Positions 37,492 through 48,100 of a DNA stretch of 51,301 nt are shown one piece after another. Position 1 is the stretch's first letter. Every line of letters begins with the position of its first letter. The notes under the pieces were generated by a model. It ran no database searches and had not been told where the DNA came from. It saw only the letters and a list, made by a program, of their open reading frames with translations. The DNA is taken from positions 1 through 51,301 of the forward strand of contig JACZJL010000031.1 in the NCBI GenBank assembly GCA_014860585.1, given 5' to 3'. The DNA comes from Bacteroidales bacterium (lineage in GTDB: Bacteria > Bacteroidota > Bacteroidia > Bacteroidales > 4484-276). Both the position numbers and the translations under genes were made by a program.

Positions 37492-39951
37492 ATGTTTGGA
37501 CAATCAAGCCATGACAGCATTATTCTGAGCGAGATCATTGAGGGAGATACTGAATTTATCCCACTACTTTCGCAGGAAGACGAGGATTTGATCAATTCGG
37601 AGGATGTTCCTGAAACATTACCAATTCTGCCTTTGCGCAATACAGTTCTCTTTCCGGGCGTGGTAATTCCAATTACCGTTGGCAGAGACAAGTCTATCCG
37701 GCTGGTACGTGAAGCTTACAACAAGAAGAAGCCCATCGGCGTAATCGCTCAAAGGGAAGCAGAAATTGAAGACCCAAAACCGGAAGACCTCTTCGGGATA
37801 GGGACAGTAGCATCGATTATGAAAGTGTTGCAAATGCCTGACGGAAACACCACAGTGATCATCCAGGGTAAAAAGCGGTTTAAACTCGATGAAATGATTA
37901 CCGACGAACCCTACTTTATGGCCAAAGTTTCTGCTTATGAATCACAAAACCGGTTTGTCCATGACAAGAATTTTCAGGCGCTGATTTCTTCGCTAAAAGA
38001 TCTTTCGATTCAGATAATTACTATTTCGCCAAATATCCCAAGTGAGGCTGCATTTGCCATAAAGAACATTGAGAGCCCTGTATTTTTGGTCAATTTCATT
38101 TCAAGTAACCTGAATGTTACCACTTCAGAAAAGCAGACCCTGCTTGAGATTTCTGATGTTAACCAGCGCGCTACAAATGTACTTTCTGCATTGAGTAAAG
38201 AATTACAGATGCTGGAGCTGAAAAACCAGATCCAGGACAAGGTGAAACATGAACTGGATAAGCAGCATCGCGACTACATTCTCAACCAGCAGTTAAAAAC
38301 CATTCAGGAGGAGCTGGGCGGGTCAAGCCAGCAGCAACAGGTCGAGGAGTTGAAAAAGCTGGCTGCTGCAAAAAAATGGTCCAAAGAGGTACAGGAGGTA
38401 TTTGATAAAGAGGTAAACAAACTTCACCGGATTAACCCCAATTCGATGGATTATTCTATCCAGGTAAACTATCTGGAAACACTTGTTGAATTGCCATGGA
38501 ACGAATTTACCAACGACAATTTCGACCTGAGTCATGCTCAGAAGATACTGGACAAAGATCATTTTGGCCTGGAGAAAGTCAAAGAGCGCATCATCGAGTA
38601 TCTGGCAGTGCTTAAATTAAAAAAGGACATGAAGTCTCCGATCATATGCCTGACAGGACCTCCGGGGGTTGGCAAAACCTCCCTGGGCCGGTCAATTGCA
38701 CGGGCACTTGAGCGGAAATATATCCGCATGTCGTTAGGAGGGTTGCGGGATGAAGCCGAGATTCGTGGCCATCGAAAAACATACATCGGCGCCATGCCGG
38801 GAAGGATCATTCAAAGCATTAAAAAAGCCAAATCATCCAATCCGGTTTTTGTGCTTGACGAAATTGACAAAGTAATCGGGGCCAACATCAATGGCGACCC
38901 TTCGGCAGCGCTGCTCGAAGTACTTGACCCGGAGCAGAACACCACTTTTTATGACAATTTTCTTGAACTGGAATACGACCTATCGAGGGTATTGTTCATT
39001 GCCACTGCCAATACGCTCAGCACGGTTCATCCGGCTTTGCGCGACCGTATGGAGGTAATTGACATCAGCGGTTATTTGCTGGAGGAAAAAATTGAAATTG
39101 CCAAACGTTACCTCATTCCAAAACAACTTAAAGAGCATGGCATTAAAGCCTCTCAACTGTCATTTAGCAGACAATCTTTACAAACCCTTATTGAAGAATA
39201 CACGCGTGAGTCAGGAGTGCGTTTGCTCGAGAAAAATGTTGCCAAATTGATCAGAAGCAGAGCGCGGTTTATCGCAGAAAATTTAGACTATGAAAAAAAG
39301 ATTACACCTGCTGAAATCTCCAGAATTCTTGGCGCCCCAAAATTCCAGAAAGATCAGCGGATTACCAATGAGGTTGCCGGAGTGGTTACAGGTCTTGCAT
39401 GGACAGCTGTAGGTGGTGAAATCCTGTTTGTGGAAGCAAGCCTTAGCCGGGGAAAAGGGCTGATGACTATGACCGGAAACCTGGGCGAAGTCATGAAAGA
39501 ATCGGCCACCATTGCTTATGAGTATATCAAGGCGCATTCTGACTGGCTCAATATCAACCCGGATATTTTTCAAAAATACAACCTGCATGTTCATATACCC
39601 GAAGGTGCAACCCCAAAGGATGGACCGTCGGCAGGTATAACACTGCTCACAGCCATTGCCTCAGTTTTTACGCAACGCAAGGTCAGGGATAAAATAGCAA
39701 TGACCGGTGAAATTACTCTTCGTGGAAAAGTACTTCCGGTTGGCGGGATAAAAGAGAAAATTCTGGCCGCCAAAAGAGCACGGATCGATACCATCATTTT
39801 ATCACGTGAAAACGAAAAGGACATCAAAGAAATCCCTGAGAAGTACATTACAGGACTGAGCTTTGTTTACGTGGACTCGATGCTCGAAGTGATGAATTAT
39901 GCTTTACTGAAGGAATTGGTTAAAAATCCGGCTCAGATTCTTCGCAACTAA
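37492..39951 (+). CDS. lon: ATP-dependent protease Lon
   Basis: An 819-aa cytosolic AAA+ serine protease that degrades damaged and regulatory proteins. The N-terminal LON domain (about 40-240) has [20 protein letters not shown], a coiled coil lies at about 240-310, and the AAA module has Walker [10 protein letters not shown] (K395) and the Walker B-like [10 protein letters not shown]. The protease domain carries catalytic Ser713 in DGPSAGIT and Lys756 in [13 protein letters not shown]. All are intact. A short acidic leader ([15 protein letters not shown]) precedes the LON domain. It is separate from its neighbours. Confidence 0.98.
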   Translation: MFGQSSHDSIILSEIIEGDTEFIPLLSQEDEDLINSEDVPETLPILPLRNTVLFPGVVIPITVGRDKSIRLVREAYNKKKPIGVIAQREAEIEDPKPEDLFGIGTVASIMKVLQMPDGNTTVIIQGKKRFKLDEMITDEPYFMAKVSAYESQNRFVHDKNFQALISSLKDLSIQIITISPNIPSEAAFAIKNIESPVFLVNFISSNLNVTTSEKQTLLEISDVNQRATNVLSALSKELQMLELKNQIQDKVKHELDKQHRDYILNQQLKTIQEELGGSSQQQQVEELKKLAAAKKWSKEVQEVFDKEVNKLHRINPNSMDYSIQVNYLETLVELPWNEFTNDNFDLSHAQKILDKDHFGLEKVKERIIEYLAVLKLKKDMKSPIICLTGPPGVGKTSLGRSIARALERKYIRMSLGGLRDEAEIRGHRKTYIGAMPGRIIQSIKKAKSSNPVFVLDEIDKVIGANINGDPSAALLEVLDPEQNTTFYDNFLELEYDLSRVLFIATANTLSTVHPALRDRMEVIDISGYLLEEKIEIAKRYLIPKQLKEHGIKASQLSFSRQSLQTLIEEYTRESGVRLLEKNVAKLIRSRARFIAENLDYEKKITPAEISRILGAPKFQKDQRITNEVAGVVTGLAWTAVGGEILFVEASLSRGKGLMTMTGNLGEVMKESATIAYEYIKAHSDWLNINPDIFQKYNLHVHIPEGATPKDGPSAGITLLTAIASVFTQRKVRDKIAMTGEITLRGKVLPVGGIKEKILAAKRARIDTIILSRENEKDIKEIPEKYITGLSFVYVDSMLEVMNYALLKELVKNPAQILRN

Positions 39952-39963
39952 AATTCAGAAATA

Positions 39964-40350
39964 ATGAAACGGTTTCTTTTAATGATCAAATACAGGCAGT
40001 ACAGGTGGGCGGCAAGGCTCACCGGCCTGCTTGGAATGGTGTTTTTTATATCCTACTTCACAGCAACCGGATTTTTAGAATTTGACATACAGGGAGAAGA
40101 ACTCACTTTTGTAATCATTCTATTCTCGATGTGCCTGATCGCATACATCCTCAGTTGGTTTATCGAAATTATTGGGGGATTACTCCTGACCATATCCGCT
40201 GTTTTATTGCCATTTTATGTGCAACTAAACGAAGGCATTTCCGCCAGTAAATCATTAATCTATTATGGTTTACCATTCCTGATCCCTGGCATACTCTTCA
40301 TCATTGCCTGGTGGATTAAGGTGATGAGAAAAACAGCCCCCGAGCAATAA
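39964..40350 (+). CDS. Small membrane protein of unknown function
   Basis: A 128-aa protein with about four hydrophobic segments (LTGLLGMVFFISYFTATGF, FVIILFSMCLIAYILSW, GGLLLTISAVLLPFYV and GLPFLIPGILFIIAWWI). There is no signal peptide or catalytic motif. It starts 12 bp after lon and may be co-transcribed with it. I do not recognise a named family. Confidence 0.75.
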   Translation: MKRFLLMIKYRQYRWAARLTGLLGMVFFISYFTATGFLEFDIQGEELTFVIILFSMCLIAYILSWFIEIIGGLLLTISAVLLPFYVQLNEGISASKSLIYYGLPFLIPGILFIIAWWIKVMRKTAPEQ

Positions 40351-40382
40351 TCAAAAGGTAGTTGACCGGGGTTGAAATCAAT

Positions 40383-40405
40383 GTTTCATGATCAGAAAAT
40401 GAAAC
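40383..40405. terminator. Weak hairpin between convergent genes
   Basis: gtttcat and atgaaac (7 bp each) flank a 9-nt loop between the membrane protein gene (+) and the 177-aa protein gene (-). There is no strong T-run, so its role as terminator is uncertain. Confidence 0.35.
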
Positions 40406-40411
40406 TTATCT

Positions 40412-40945
40412 TCAGGTAGTTTTTTCCCCAGTAAAATAATCTCCCTTATATTTGAATAACACGTTGAAGGTAGTAAGGCTGCCATAAATCCGGGTAATGT
40501 ACTGCTGAAGGTTCACCTTATCTTCGTCGGAAAGTTCGCTGCTGTTGATACGTTGCTCCATTACCCTTAGCCGGTCGCGGACCATTACAATCTTGTGAAA
40601 AAAAGCTTCGATAGGAATTTCCTTATTTGAAAGATCTTTTCGTCCCGGTTCCAAAATCATGGTTCCACCGATCCACTTCTCCCCCATTTCCACTGTTTCC
40701 TGTATGTCGGAAAATCGTCGTAACACTTTCACCATCATGCTTTCCACCTGCTCGAGGCTGACCAGGTCACGATCGGGTTCCATGACCTCGATAATTTCAA
40801 GGCCGCCAAAATCCCTTTTTATCCTTCGCCAGCCATGTTCAGCAAACACAATTTCAAAATAATCAGAGGAGGCCTGAATGACTACTCCAACGCCAAAATC
40901 GGGATGTTTAACCCTTGAGCCAATTCCTAACGTATTTTCTTCCAT
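40412..40945 (-). CDS. Unknown protein with CarD/UvrD-C-like N-terminal domain
   Basis: A 177-aa soluble protein. The first 55 residues, with GSRVKHPDFGVGVVIQAS and VFAEHGWRRIKRDFGGLEII, resemble the Tudor/SH3-like fold of CarD, Mfd or UvrD C-terminal (DUF3553-like) domains that contact RNA polymerase. The remainder is helical and ends in a small tail. A link to transcription is plausible but unproven. It lies convergent to the membrane protein gene. Confidence 0.65.
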   Translation of the reverse strand: MEENTLGIGSRVKHPDFGVGVVIQASSDYFEIVFAEHGWRRIKRDFGGLEIIEVMEPDRDLVSLEQVESMMVKVLRRFSDIQETVEMGEKWIGGTMILEPGRKDLSNKEIPIEAFFHKIVMVRDRLRVMEQRINSSELSDEDKVNLQQYITRIYGSLTTFNVLFKYKGDYFTGEKTT

Positions 40946-41023
40946 ATTTCATTGAATAATTAAAGTGAACTGCAATTTTAACAGAAAAATTTCATTTACC
41001 CGGTTTTGTTCGCCAAAAAAAAA

Positions 41024-41031
41024 TATTTTTG
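41024..41031 (+). promoter_or_regulatory. Candidate -7 box of the lipoprotein gene
   Basis: TATTTTTG, followed by CACAAAT, fits the TAnnTTTG box and the GCAC extension. No -33 TTTG at 19 bp was found. It lies about 70 bp before the ATG at 41099. Confidence 0.4.
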
Positions 41032-41098
41032 CACAAATTTAATGAACCAAAAGGTTATCACTAATCAAATCAGTAACATAACTAAATTAGGAGGAAAA

Positions 41099-41659
41099 AT
41101 GTTTAAAAAAATCACTTTATTGGCTGTTGCTGCGATTTTCATTGCAGCATGTGGCAACGCACCGGAAAAACCGAAAGACGAAGCCGAAGTAGCGGAAATT
41201 CCTGAAGTCACCGTTGACGATTTTTGGGCTACCCCGGACGAATACGTTGGCAAAGAAGTGGCTATGCAGGGCGTTGTTGTTCATGTGTGTAAAGAAGGAG
41301 GCAAACGCATGTTTATTGTTGGCGAAAATCCTGATGATCGTTTGCAGATTAAAGCCGGTGACGATATTTCTGCATTTGCCGTGGAACTCGAAGGAAGTAT
41401 GGTTGAGGTCAAAGGCGTGCTCGACGAGTTGAGAATTGATGAAGCCTACCTGCAAAACTGGGAAAATGAACTCCGTGCAGATAATCCGGAATCAGAAATG
41501 AAAATTCACAGAGGGGAAGAAGGACATGAACATGGCGAAGAAGATGTTCAGTATGAATGGGATCAGATTGCCAACTACCGCGAAATGCTGGCTGAAACTG
41601 AAGATGATCATCTTTCATTTTATTCGCTGATTGCTTCCAGTTTTGTTGAAATCAAGTAA
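41099..41659 (+). CDS. Lipoprotein with OB-fold-like domain
   Basis: About 186 aa. Start is ATG 41099 (MFKKITLLAVAAIFIAACGN) after the Shine-Dalgarno AGGAGG; the frame is open upstream but that part lacks a start signal. The lipobox IAAC places a lipidated Cys near residue 18, so it is an outer-envelope lipoprotein. The body has DFWATPDEYVGKEVAMQGVV and RMFIVGENPDDRLQIKAGDD, an OB-fold-like pattern, and an acidic/His tail (HRGEEGHEHGEED) that might bind metal. No named family was recognised. The next gene is a PepSY-type membrane protein. Confidence 0.75.
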   Translation: MFKKITLLAVAAIFIAACGNAPEKPKDEAEVAEIPEVTVDDFWATPDEYVGKEVAMQGVVVHVCKEGGKRMFIVGENPDDRLQIKAGDDISAFAVELEGSMVEVKGVLDELRIDEAYLQNWENELRADNPESEMKIHRGEEGHEHGEEDVQYEWDQIANYREMLAETEDDHLSFYSLIASSFVEIK

Positions 41660-41681
41660 TCGTCATGATTCTAAAACTTTT

Positions 41682-41711
41682 AAGGTCGGTTAGGTTACCG
41701 GCCTTTTTTAA
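41682..41711 (+). terminator. Terminator of the lipoprotein gene
   Basis: aggtcggt and accggcct pair (one G-T) around a short loop, followed by TTTTTTA. It lies between the lipoprotein stop and the next ATG. Confidence 0.75.
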
Positions 41712-41722
41712 TTATTAAGATT

Positions 41723-42280
41723 ATGGCACAAATCAAATGGCGCAAATGGAACAGGGCAACTCACCGCGACCTGGGTTATTTTTTCGTGGCAATGTGCATC
41801 ATTTACGGACTTTCAGGTATTGCAATCAACCATATTGGAGATTGGAACCCAAGTTATGTTTACATCAATAAAACCATCGAAATCGGTCATCCCATTGCCC
41901 CCAAACTTACAAAACAGGAGGTAAAAGACCTTCTGGAAAAAGTGGGTGAAGCGGATAGCTACAAGCACCACATGATGGCCAATGAAGAAACGCTTAAGGT
42001 GTTTCTCCATGGCGGGAGTGCGTTGATCGACATCAACACGGGTGAAGGCCAGATTGAAAAAGTAATGCGAAGACCCATTTTTCACGCAGTAAATTTTCTG
42101 CACTACAACCCTAAAAAATGGTGGGTCTGGTTTTCGGATGCCTTTGCCATCGGGATGATCGTCCTTGCGATTACAGGACTTTTTATCCTGAAAGGGAAAA
42201 ACGGCATTACCCGCCGGGGGGCAGTCATAACCATTGCCGGAATTATTATTCCGGTCATTTTTCTTTTGCTTTATTATTGA
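41723..42280 (+). CDS. PepSY-associated membrane protein
   Basis: A 185-aa inner membrane protein. It starts with a cytosolic KWRKWNRATHRDLGYFF, has helices at about 18-38, 133-150 and 160-185, and a periplasmic part of about 90 residues. Histidines (H14 at the membrane edge and others in HAVNFLHYNP) fit the heme or iron-related PepSY-TM family. No partner reductase is next to it. The function is inferred from the family pattern. Confidence 0.7.
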   Translation: MAQIKWRKWNRATHRDLGYFFVAMCIIYGLSGIAINHIGDWNPSYVYINKTIEIGHPIAPKLTKQEVKDLLEKVGEADSYKHHMMANEETLKVFLHGGSALIDINTGEGQIEKVMRRPIFHAVNFLHYNPKKWWVWFSDAFAIGMIVLAITGLFILKGKNGITRRGAVITIAGIIIPVIFLLLYY

Positions 42281-42872
42281 TCCGGCCTGGGGGCTGAAGC
42301 CCCTTCTGCAATCGCCTTCTCTATTAGAAACCCAGTCAGATTTCCTCCAACGAATGACTTTGGCAAAAACCTAACGAGGTTGAAACGATCTGCTTCATCA
42401 CCATTTGTCCAGCCAAAATCCCCCCGCCAATCTGCATCCTGATTCCAATGGTTTAACAGTAACACTGGAAAAATGATTACCAGTTGTTGTGTTGATTTAA
42501 TGAGACTTTCAATGACAAATGCACTGAAGTTCAAAGCAACATTTCAAATGACGATCAGCGGAGAACTTTTTGAGCAATTGATTTAGTACTGAATGATGGA
42601 GGAACAAAGCCACTATCTGATGAGCTCAATCGTAAAACTGATGTTCAATTGCCTTACATTTTAAATCGGTTTTTAATAATCTGGATTATACCTATCTTTA
42701 CTGCCAAATTCGAAATGCCATGCCTAAATGCTCAAGCGGTATTTATGAAAATCACCCTGTGACTTTTTCCAGTGCCATATGGCATTTCAGACGCTATTTG
42801 ATCAACATGCTATTCTGGTTGGTTTCAGGGCAAATCGAAGCAAAGTTTCAACAAAAATCAAGGTAAGACATT
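42281..42872. other. Intergenic region with one REP-like hairpin
   Basis: About 590 bp without a supported gene. ggggctgaagcccc (about 42289-42302) is a short hairpin just after the PepSY-type gene. An 86-codon minus-strand frame at 42274-42534 overlaps that gene and has no recognisable domain, so I did not call it. A gene remnant is possible. Confidence 0.45.
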
Positions 42873-43925
42873 ATGACGGCACTACTACTTTATCTTTTTC
42901 TGGCTCTTTTTGTTTCATTCATATGTTCCATTATGGAAGCGGTGCTGCTCACCACGCCACAATCGTTCCTTATCGTAAAAAATGAATATGGGCATAGTTG
43001 GGCAAAATTTTACATCGAATTAAAAACAAAGATTGATAAGCCCTTATCTGCCATTTTAACGTTGAACACGGTCGCACATACCGTCGGTGCTGCCGGAGTT
43101 GGTGCACAGGCTATCAAAGTATTCGGGGAACCCTATTTCGGTGTTGTTTCAGCTGTTTTAACGATCATGATTCTTGTATTTACTGAAATCATTCCGAAAA
43201 CAATTGGCGCCAGATATTGGAGAAGCCTGTCAAAGGTATCCTACTACACGATCAAAATTATGATTTTGATCACTTACCCGCTGGTGTTGCTTTCGATTAT
43301 AATCACAAAGCTATTCTCCGGCAGCAACAGCGGGTTAACAACCAGCAGGGAGGAAATTGCAGCCCTGGCAAGCATAGGCGTTGACGAAGGCGTTTTTACA
43401 GAAAAAGAAAACAAGATCATCCAGAATATTCTTAGACTTAAAAATGTCAAAGTAACTGAAATCATGACTCCAAGAGTGGTATTGGCGGTAGCAGATGAAA
43501 ATCTGACATTGAATGATTTTCTCAAAAACAAGGATTACCTGAAGTTTTCCCGTATCCCAGTCTATTCTGATAACGATGACAATATCACAGGTTATGTCTT
43601 CAGGCAAACCGTTTTTGAAAAGCTGGCCGAAGACAATCATAACCTGAAATTAAAAGACATTAAGAGAGACATCATCTTTGCTCCGGGTTCGATGGTCTTA
43701 TTCACCCTGTGGGAAGAATTGCTTGACAAAAAGGAACATATAGCGCTAATAGTGGATGAATATGGCGGGCTGGATGGTATTGTAACTATGGAAGATATTA
43801 TCGAAACTCTGCTGGGGCTGGAAATACTGGACGAAAAAGACACCATCACCGATATGCAAAAATTTGCCAGGGAAAGATGGAAGACAAGACAGATTAAATA
43901 TAACCTGCTGGATAAACTGGACTAG
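42873..43925 (+). CDS. CNNM/CorC-type (HlyC) CBS-domain membrane protein
   Basis: A 350-aa protein. An N-terminal DUF21 domain with four hydrophobic helices (about 1-150) contains MEAVLLTTPQSFLI and LVFTEIIPKTIGARYW. Two CBS domains follow at about 190-310 (IMTPRVVLAVADENLTLNDF, ALIVDEYGGLDGIVTMEDII). The family is linked to Mg2+ or cobalt efflux. The usual C-terminal CorC_HlyC domain is absent or very short, as the protein ends soon after the second CBS domain, which is 80 to 100 residues shorter than typical. Confidence 0.88.
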   Translation: MTALLLYLFLALFVSFICSIMEAVLLTTPQSFLIVKNEYGHSWAKFYIELKTKIDKPLSAILTLNTVAHTVGAAGVGAQAIKVFGEPYFGVVSAVLTIMILVFTEIIPKTIGARYWRSLSKVSYYTIKIMILITYPLVLLSIIITKLFSGSNSGLTTSREEIAALASIGVDEGVFTEKENKIIQNILRLKNVKVTEIMTPRVVLAVADENLTLNDFLKNKDYLKFSRIPVYSDNDDNITGYVFRQTVFEKLAEDNHNLKLKDIKRDIIFAPGSMVLFTLWEELLDKKEHIALIVDEYGGLDGIVTMEDIIETLLGLEILDEKDTITDMQKFARERWKTRQIKYNLLDKLD

Positions 43926-44057
43926 CCTGATTGAAAATGATTACTGATGACAAACACACTTTGGCGCAATCCCTTGAAAAAGTATTGCTTTAACCAGGAC
44001 AATCGAAAGAACATAACTACAAAAAAATAATCGTACCAACTTCAAAACTATTTTGGG

Positions 44058-44627
44058 ATGCTTATACAAATCTTACTTCTCGTTCTGGGATTTTCCATTC
44101 TTATCATAGGAGCTGACTGGCTGGTGGATGGCGGATCGTCACTGGCCAGGAAATTCAAGGTATCTGACCTCGCCATCGGGCTTACCGTGGTGGCTTTCGG
44201 TACCTCCATGCCCGAATTGGTTGTCAATGTTTTTGCAGCAATGCAGGGACAGGCGGATATCGTCTTTGGTAACATCATTGGGAGCAACAATTTCAACCTG
44301 TTCGCCATCCTCGGAATTGCAGGCCTGATTTCTCCACTGGTGGTTCAATCAAGCACTGTGTGGAAAGAAATTCCGCTTTCATTCGCAGCAGCGCTGTTGC
44401 TCTTTTTACTTGCCAACAATTTTTTCTCCGCAAATGCTGCACTTGAAAGGATAGACGGCTTTGTTCTACTCATTTTTTTCTGCTCATTTCTTTTCTATGT
44501 CTTCAGGCAGCTGAAAACAGATATGACTGCTCAGGAAGTGAAAAAAAAAGAATTAACTGGCTTCAAAATCTGGCTGTATATTATTGACGGGCTTTCTTTT
44601 TTAATCCCACAAAAGATTCCGGCCTAA
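44058..44627 (+). pseudogene. Truncated CaCA-family cation antiporter (first half only)
   Basis: A 189-aa protein with the first alpha-repeat of a Na+/Ca2+ antiporter: IGADWLVDGGSSLARKF, VVAFGTSMPELVVNVF and FGNIIGSNNFNLFAILGI. Full proteins are about 310-330 aa and carry a second, inverted repeat. Here the sequence stops at FKIWLYIIDGLSFLIPQKIPA, close to where the second half should begin, and a hairpin-rich repeat region follows at once. It is therefore probably broken, although single-repeat proteins that dimerise are a formal alternative. Confidence 0.7.
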
Positions 44628-44706
44628 GCCATCCCATTCACCATTAGCTTCACCATTACATTCAAACAGCCGGAGATGAACCCCCGGCTGATTTATTCTC
44701 TGTGTT

Positions 44707-45161
44707 CGGCTTAGGCTCCAGCCTAAGCCGTATCTATTTCTGCAGGCTCTGCCTGTCAGGGCTCTGCCGAGAAAAAACTGTCAGTTCGACAAAGAAAATC
44801 ATCAGGTTGATCTTGCAGGCCGGAGCCTGCCTTGATAATCCAGACGAGGCAGAGCCTCGTCTGAACATCGGGTCAGAAAAAAACTGTCAATGCGACAAAG
44901 AAAATCATCAGATTGATCTTGCAGGCTGGAGCCTGCCATAATAGAACAGACGAGGCAGAGCCTCGTATGAACATCGGGTCATAAACAACTTTTTTATTAT
45001 ATGAGCGACTAAAAAACAAATCAGACTGATCTCGCAGGCTGGAGCCTGCCATAATAGAACAGACGAGGCAGCGCCTCGCCTGAACATCATGTAAATAGAA
45101 TGTTAGAACATTATTGGTAGGTAATATATAGCGATAGGATCGCTCCAGGCGATCCTATCGC
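44707..45161. repeat. Array of hairpins and three ~107-bp direct repeats
   Basis: A perfect 24-bp palindrome (44707-44730) leads into three repeats, starting about 44775, 44881 and 44988 (106 bp and then 113 bp apart). Each unit has two GC-rich hairpins: GCAGGCTGGAGCCTGC (44921-44936 and 45034-45049; one base varies in the first copy) and GACGAGGC-AGA-GCCTCGTC types (44843, 44949 and 45062). Two of the three units share aaactgtca ... gcgacaaag and gaacatcgggtca. A further hairpin with 13-bp arms (45131-45161) ends the array 10 bp before the 1637-aa gene's stop and may serve as its terminator. No gene is present. Confidence 0.8.
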
Positions 45162-45171
45162 TGGAAGACTT

Positions 45172-48100
45172 TTACATCACCACAAGCCGCTTTGTTACAA
45201 CCTCCCCTCCTATCTCCATTCTGATCACATACAACCCAGGCTTGAAGCTGCTCACATCGAGCACGGCCTCATTGCCGGTAAAACCGGATTGTTCGATCAC
45301 CCTTCCATCCATATCAGTAATGGAATAGCTGACCTCACTTTCATTTTCGGGGATGGAGATCGTAACCAGGTCATCGGCCGGGTTGGGATACAGCTCAACT
45401 TGTGCCTGATCATTGTCGGACGTGGTTAATTCTTCGCCAATCTTCAGTCCTTTTGCAACATCCGCATGATCAAACCATGCCACCGAAGTCCGCGTAGCCA
45501 GCACGCTTTCGGTAAAGATACCGGCCTGAATGCATGTTCCCATGCTGATATTTACACTATACCTCTGCTGCCATGTTGTGCCGTTATAAGAGGTAAACAC
45601 CTTGAAGTTAGTGCCGTTGCGCTGTATCTTCATCCAATGGATCAGCTGCGCTACCTGGCTCGCATTGCGCATGGCTTTGTTGTCAAGTGTACGGTACCCA
45701 ATAAACACATTGGGATTGTACAGTCTTGTTTTGAACAGGATGGTTTTTGCACCGGGCGAACAACTTTCACGCATCATCACGCCAGCCCAGCCGCCATTTT
45801 CAACATCGGCCAAACGTGCAATAACTGTTACCTTAGATTCGCAAATATCCTGGTAAACAAAATGATACACATCATTGAGGGTGGTGGACTGGCCGGTGGC
45901 GGTGAGTTGGAAAGTACCCCCGTTCAACTCAGGATTATAATCTGATGAGCCGTTGGCTGCCGGGCTTGTGTTGCATTTTTCCCATGGATAGGGCCAATTG
46001 CTTACAGTAATTTTCACCTCGTTGCTTATAGCGGGATTTCCCCAGGTGGGTGAAACACAACCTACCTGCGCCAGTCGCCTGAACCAGGTGGTTTGGGTCA
46101 GAACATCAGGTTGATACGTGTTGGTGTGTGTACCACTGATCTCAATATCTGTCCAGTCAGATAGCTCTGTTTTGAACTGCCATTTAAATTCCAGCGGACC
46201 ATAGTATCCCAATGGTTCGGAAATGCTGAAGAGCAATTCAGGCTGGGTGTTGGCCGGGATGGTCTGGACTTCGCCTATTTCACCGCCATCATCAGGATTG
46301 AAGCAGGCATCCTGTGGACCAAATTCGTAGGCGCCCATGTCAATAGTGCCAATTTCGTTTGGATGATTTTTATCTACTTTTCTGGGATAGCCTACTCCAC
46401 GAATGTCGTTTTCTTCTTCAATATCAAAGTAATCGTCCAAACCGGTATCGGCGCAGGGGGATTCTCGGGGAATAATGAAATCGTTATTTTCAGGATCTGT
46501 GAAAAGAGGGTCATTGGTAGTGTTGTTATTGGTTGCTGTAAAGGTGTTCGTTTTTACGCCACCATCTTCCACAAAAACATCCCCCGGTTCATTGGAATAA
46601 CAGGAATAATTGAGGGTTGTAGCAGCGTCATATACCACATAGAATTCATGTCCGTAGTCTCCTTCAAGCCCGGTAGCTGTATTGCCCCACACAATAGAGT
46701 TATTAAGCGTAACAACTCCCTCATTTGCATTGGCCGCACCCCCTCCATACTGGCCTGCACTGTTTTTGGAAATGGTTCCGTTGGTCAGTGTCGTTTCAGA
46801 AGATTGGTTATTGAAATAACCACCTCCATTTAAACCGGCTTCATTATTCGTGATAAGAACATTATAAAATGTTGCCGTTGAATAATAATTGGTGTAAACA
46901 CCTCCACCAGATTTACCAGCTATATTTCTATTGATTGTAGTATTGATAAAAACCGGAGAAGCATCGTCATTGTTAAATACACCTCCACCATTTTGACCGG
47001 CCTGATTGTCAATAACTATTGTATTGTTGAATTCCGGAGATGAAGAATTAAAATTGTAAATACCTCCACCATTTTGACTGGCCTGGTTGTCATGAATCAA
47101 AGTATTGGTGAATTTGGGAGCCGAATTGTTATTGTTATATACCCCTCCACCATTGGTGGAATGATTTCCCTGGATTGTGACATCTGTAAGAATGGGTGAT
47201 GAAGGTTGAAGTGCAAAAACGCCCTGGTTATTGCAAATTCCTCCTCCATTGGCTTCAGCAACATTATCTATGAAGTCAACTTTGTTCAGGATCGGTGATG
47301 AGCCGTTGTTATACATACCTCCACCATTTATATCAGCATAATTGGCTTCTATTAACACATTGGTAAGATTGGGAGACGATGGTAGATTATTATAATCTCC
47401 CTCATTATTACAAATTCCACCACCATTATGATTGGAATAATTGCCATTAATAATGACATCAGTCATACCGGGAGAAGAGCCGTTGTTAAAAATCCCACCC
47501 CCGTTATAGTCAGCGTAATTACCAATAATTTCAACATTTTCGATAACAGGAAAAGACGCAATATTTGCAATTCCTCCACCATTAAGCAGGGCATAATTAG
47601 CGATGATTTTAAGATTTGTGAGTGTTGGAGAACAATTGTCATAATTCAAAATGCCACCACCACTATAATTGGGATTATTATCCGCAGAGCTTGCATTCCC
47701 ACCCATAATGGTAAACCCGTCAAGAATAGCGGTATTGTCCAGCGTGTATGCTTCAGGATGGTAAAACACATGATAACAGTTGTCATCGCCGGTTCCATTC
47801 TGATACCCGCCTTCAGTCACATCGAATTCATCATTTCCAAGCAGGTCGCCGCTGAGGATGGTTTCGTTGGCTTCAAAATCGCGGTCAGCCAGGTCAAAGA
47901 CTTCCGGGTCTTCATTTCCGGCAAATCCGCCGTAAATGGCCACTCCATTCTGCATCCTGAAATGATACAGGTTCTGTTCTTCACCCTCCTCACCATAATC
48001 ATAGGTTGGGGTGTAGGTACCGGCTTCTACCCAGATCTGGAATCCTGCACCTGCTATATCCAGCGCGCCCTGGAGGGTTTTCTTGGCAAATTCCCAGCTA

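Noticed and set aside
40383-40405. Strong rho-independent terminator
   Set aside because: The stem is only 7 bp and lacks a T-run, so it is listed as weak.
42274-42534. Minus-strand frame of 86 codons downstream of the PepSY-type gene
   Set aside because: It overlaps the end of the upstream gene, has no recognisable domain or ribosome-binding site, and lies in a region with a hairpin. A gene remnant is possible but not supported.
44707-45161. CRISPR array
   Set aside because: Repeats are 106-113 bp with conserved content throughout and no unique spacers; no cas genes are nearby.
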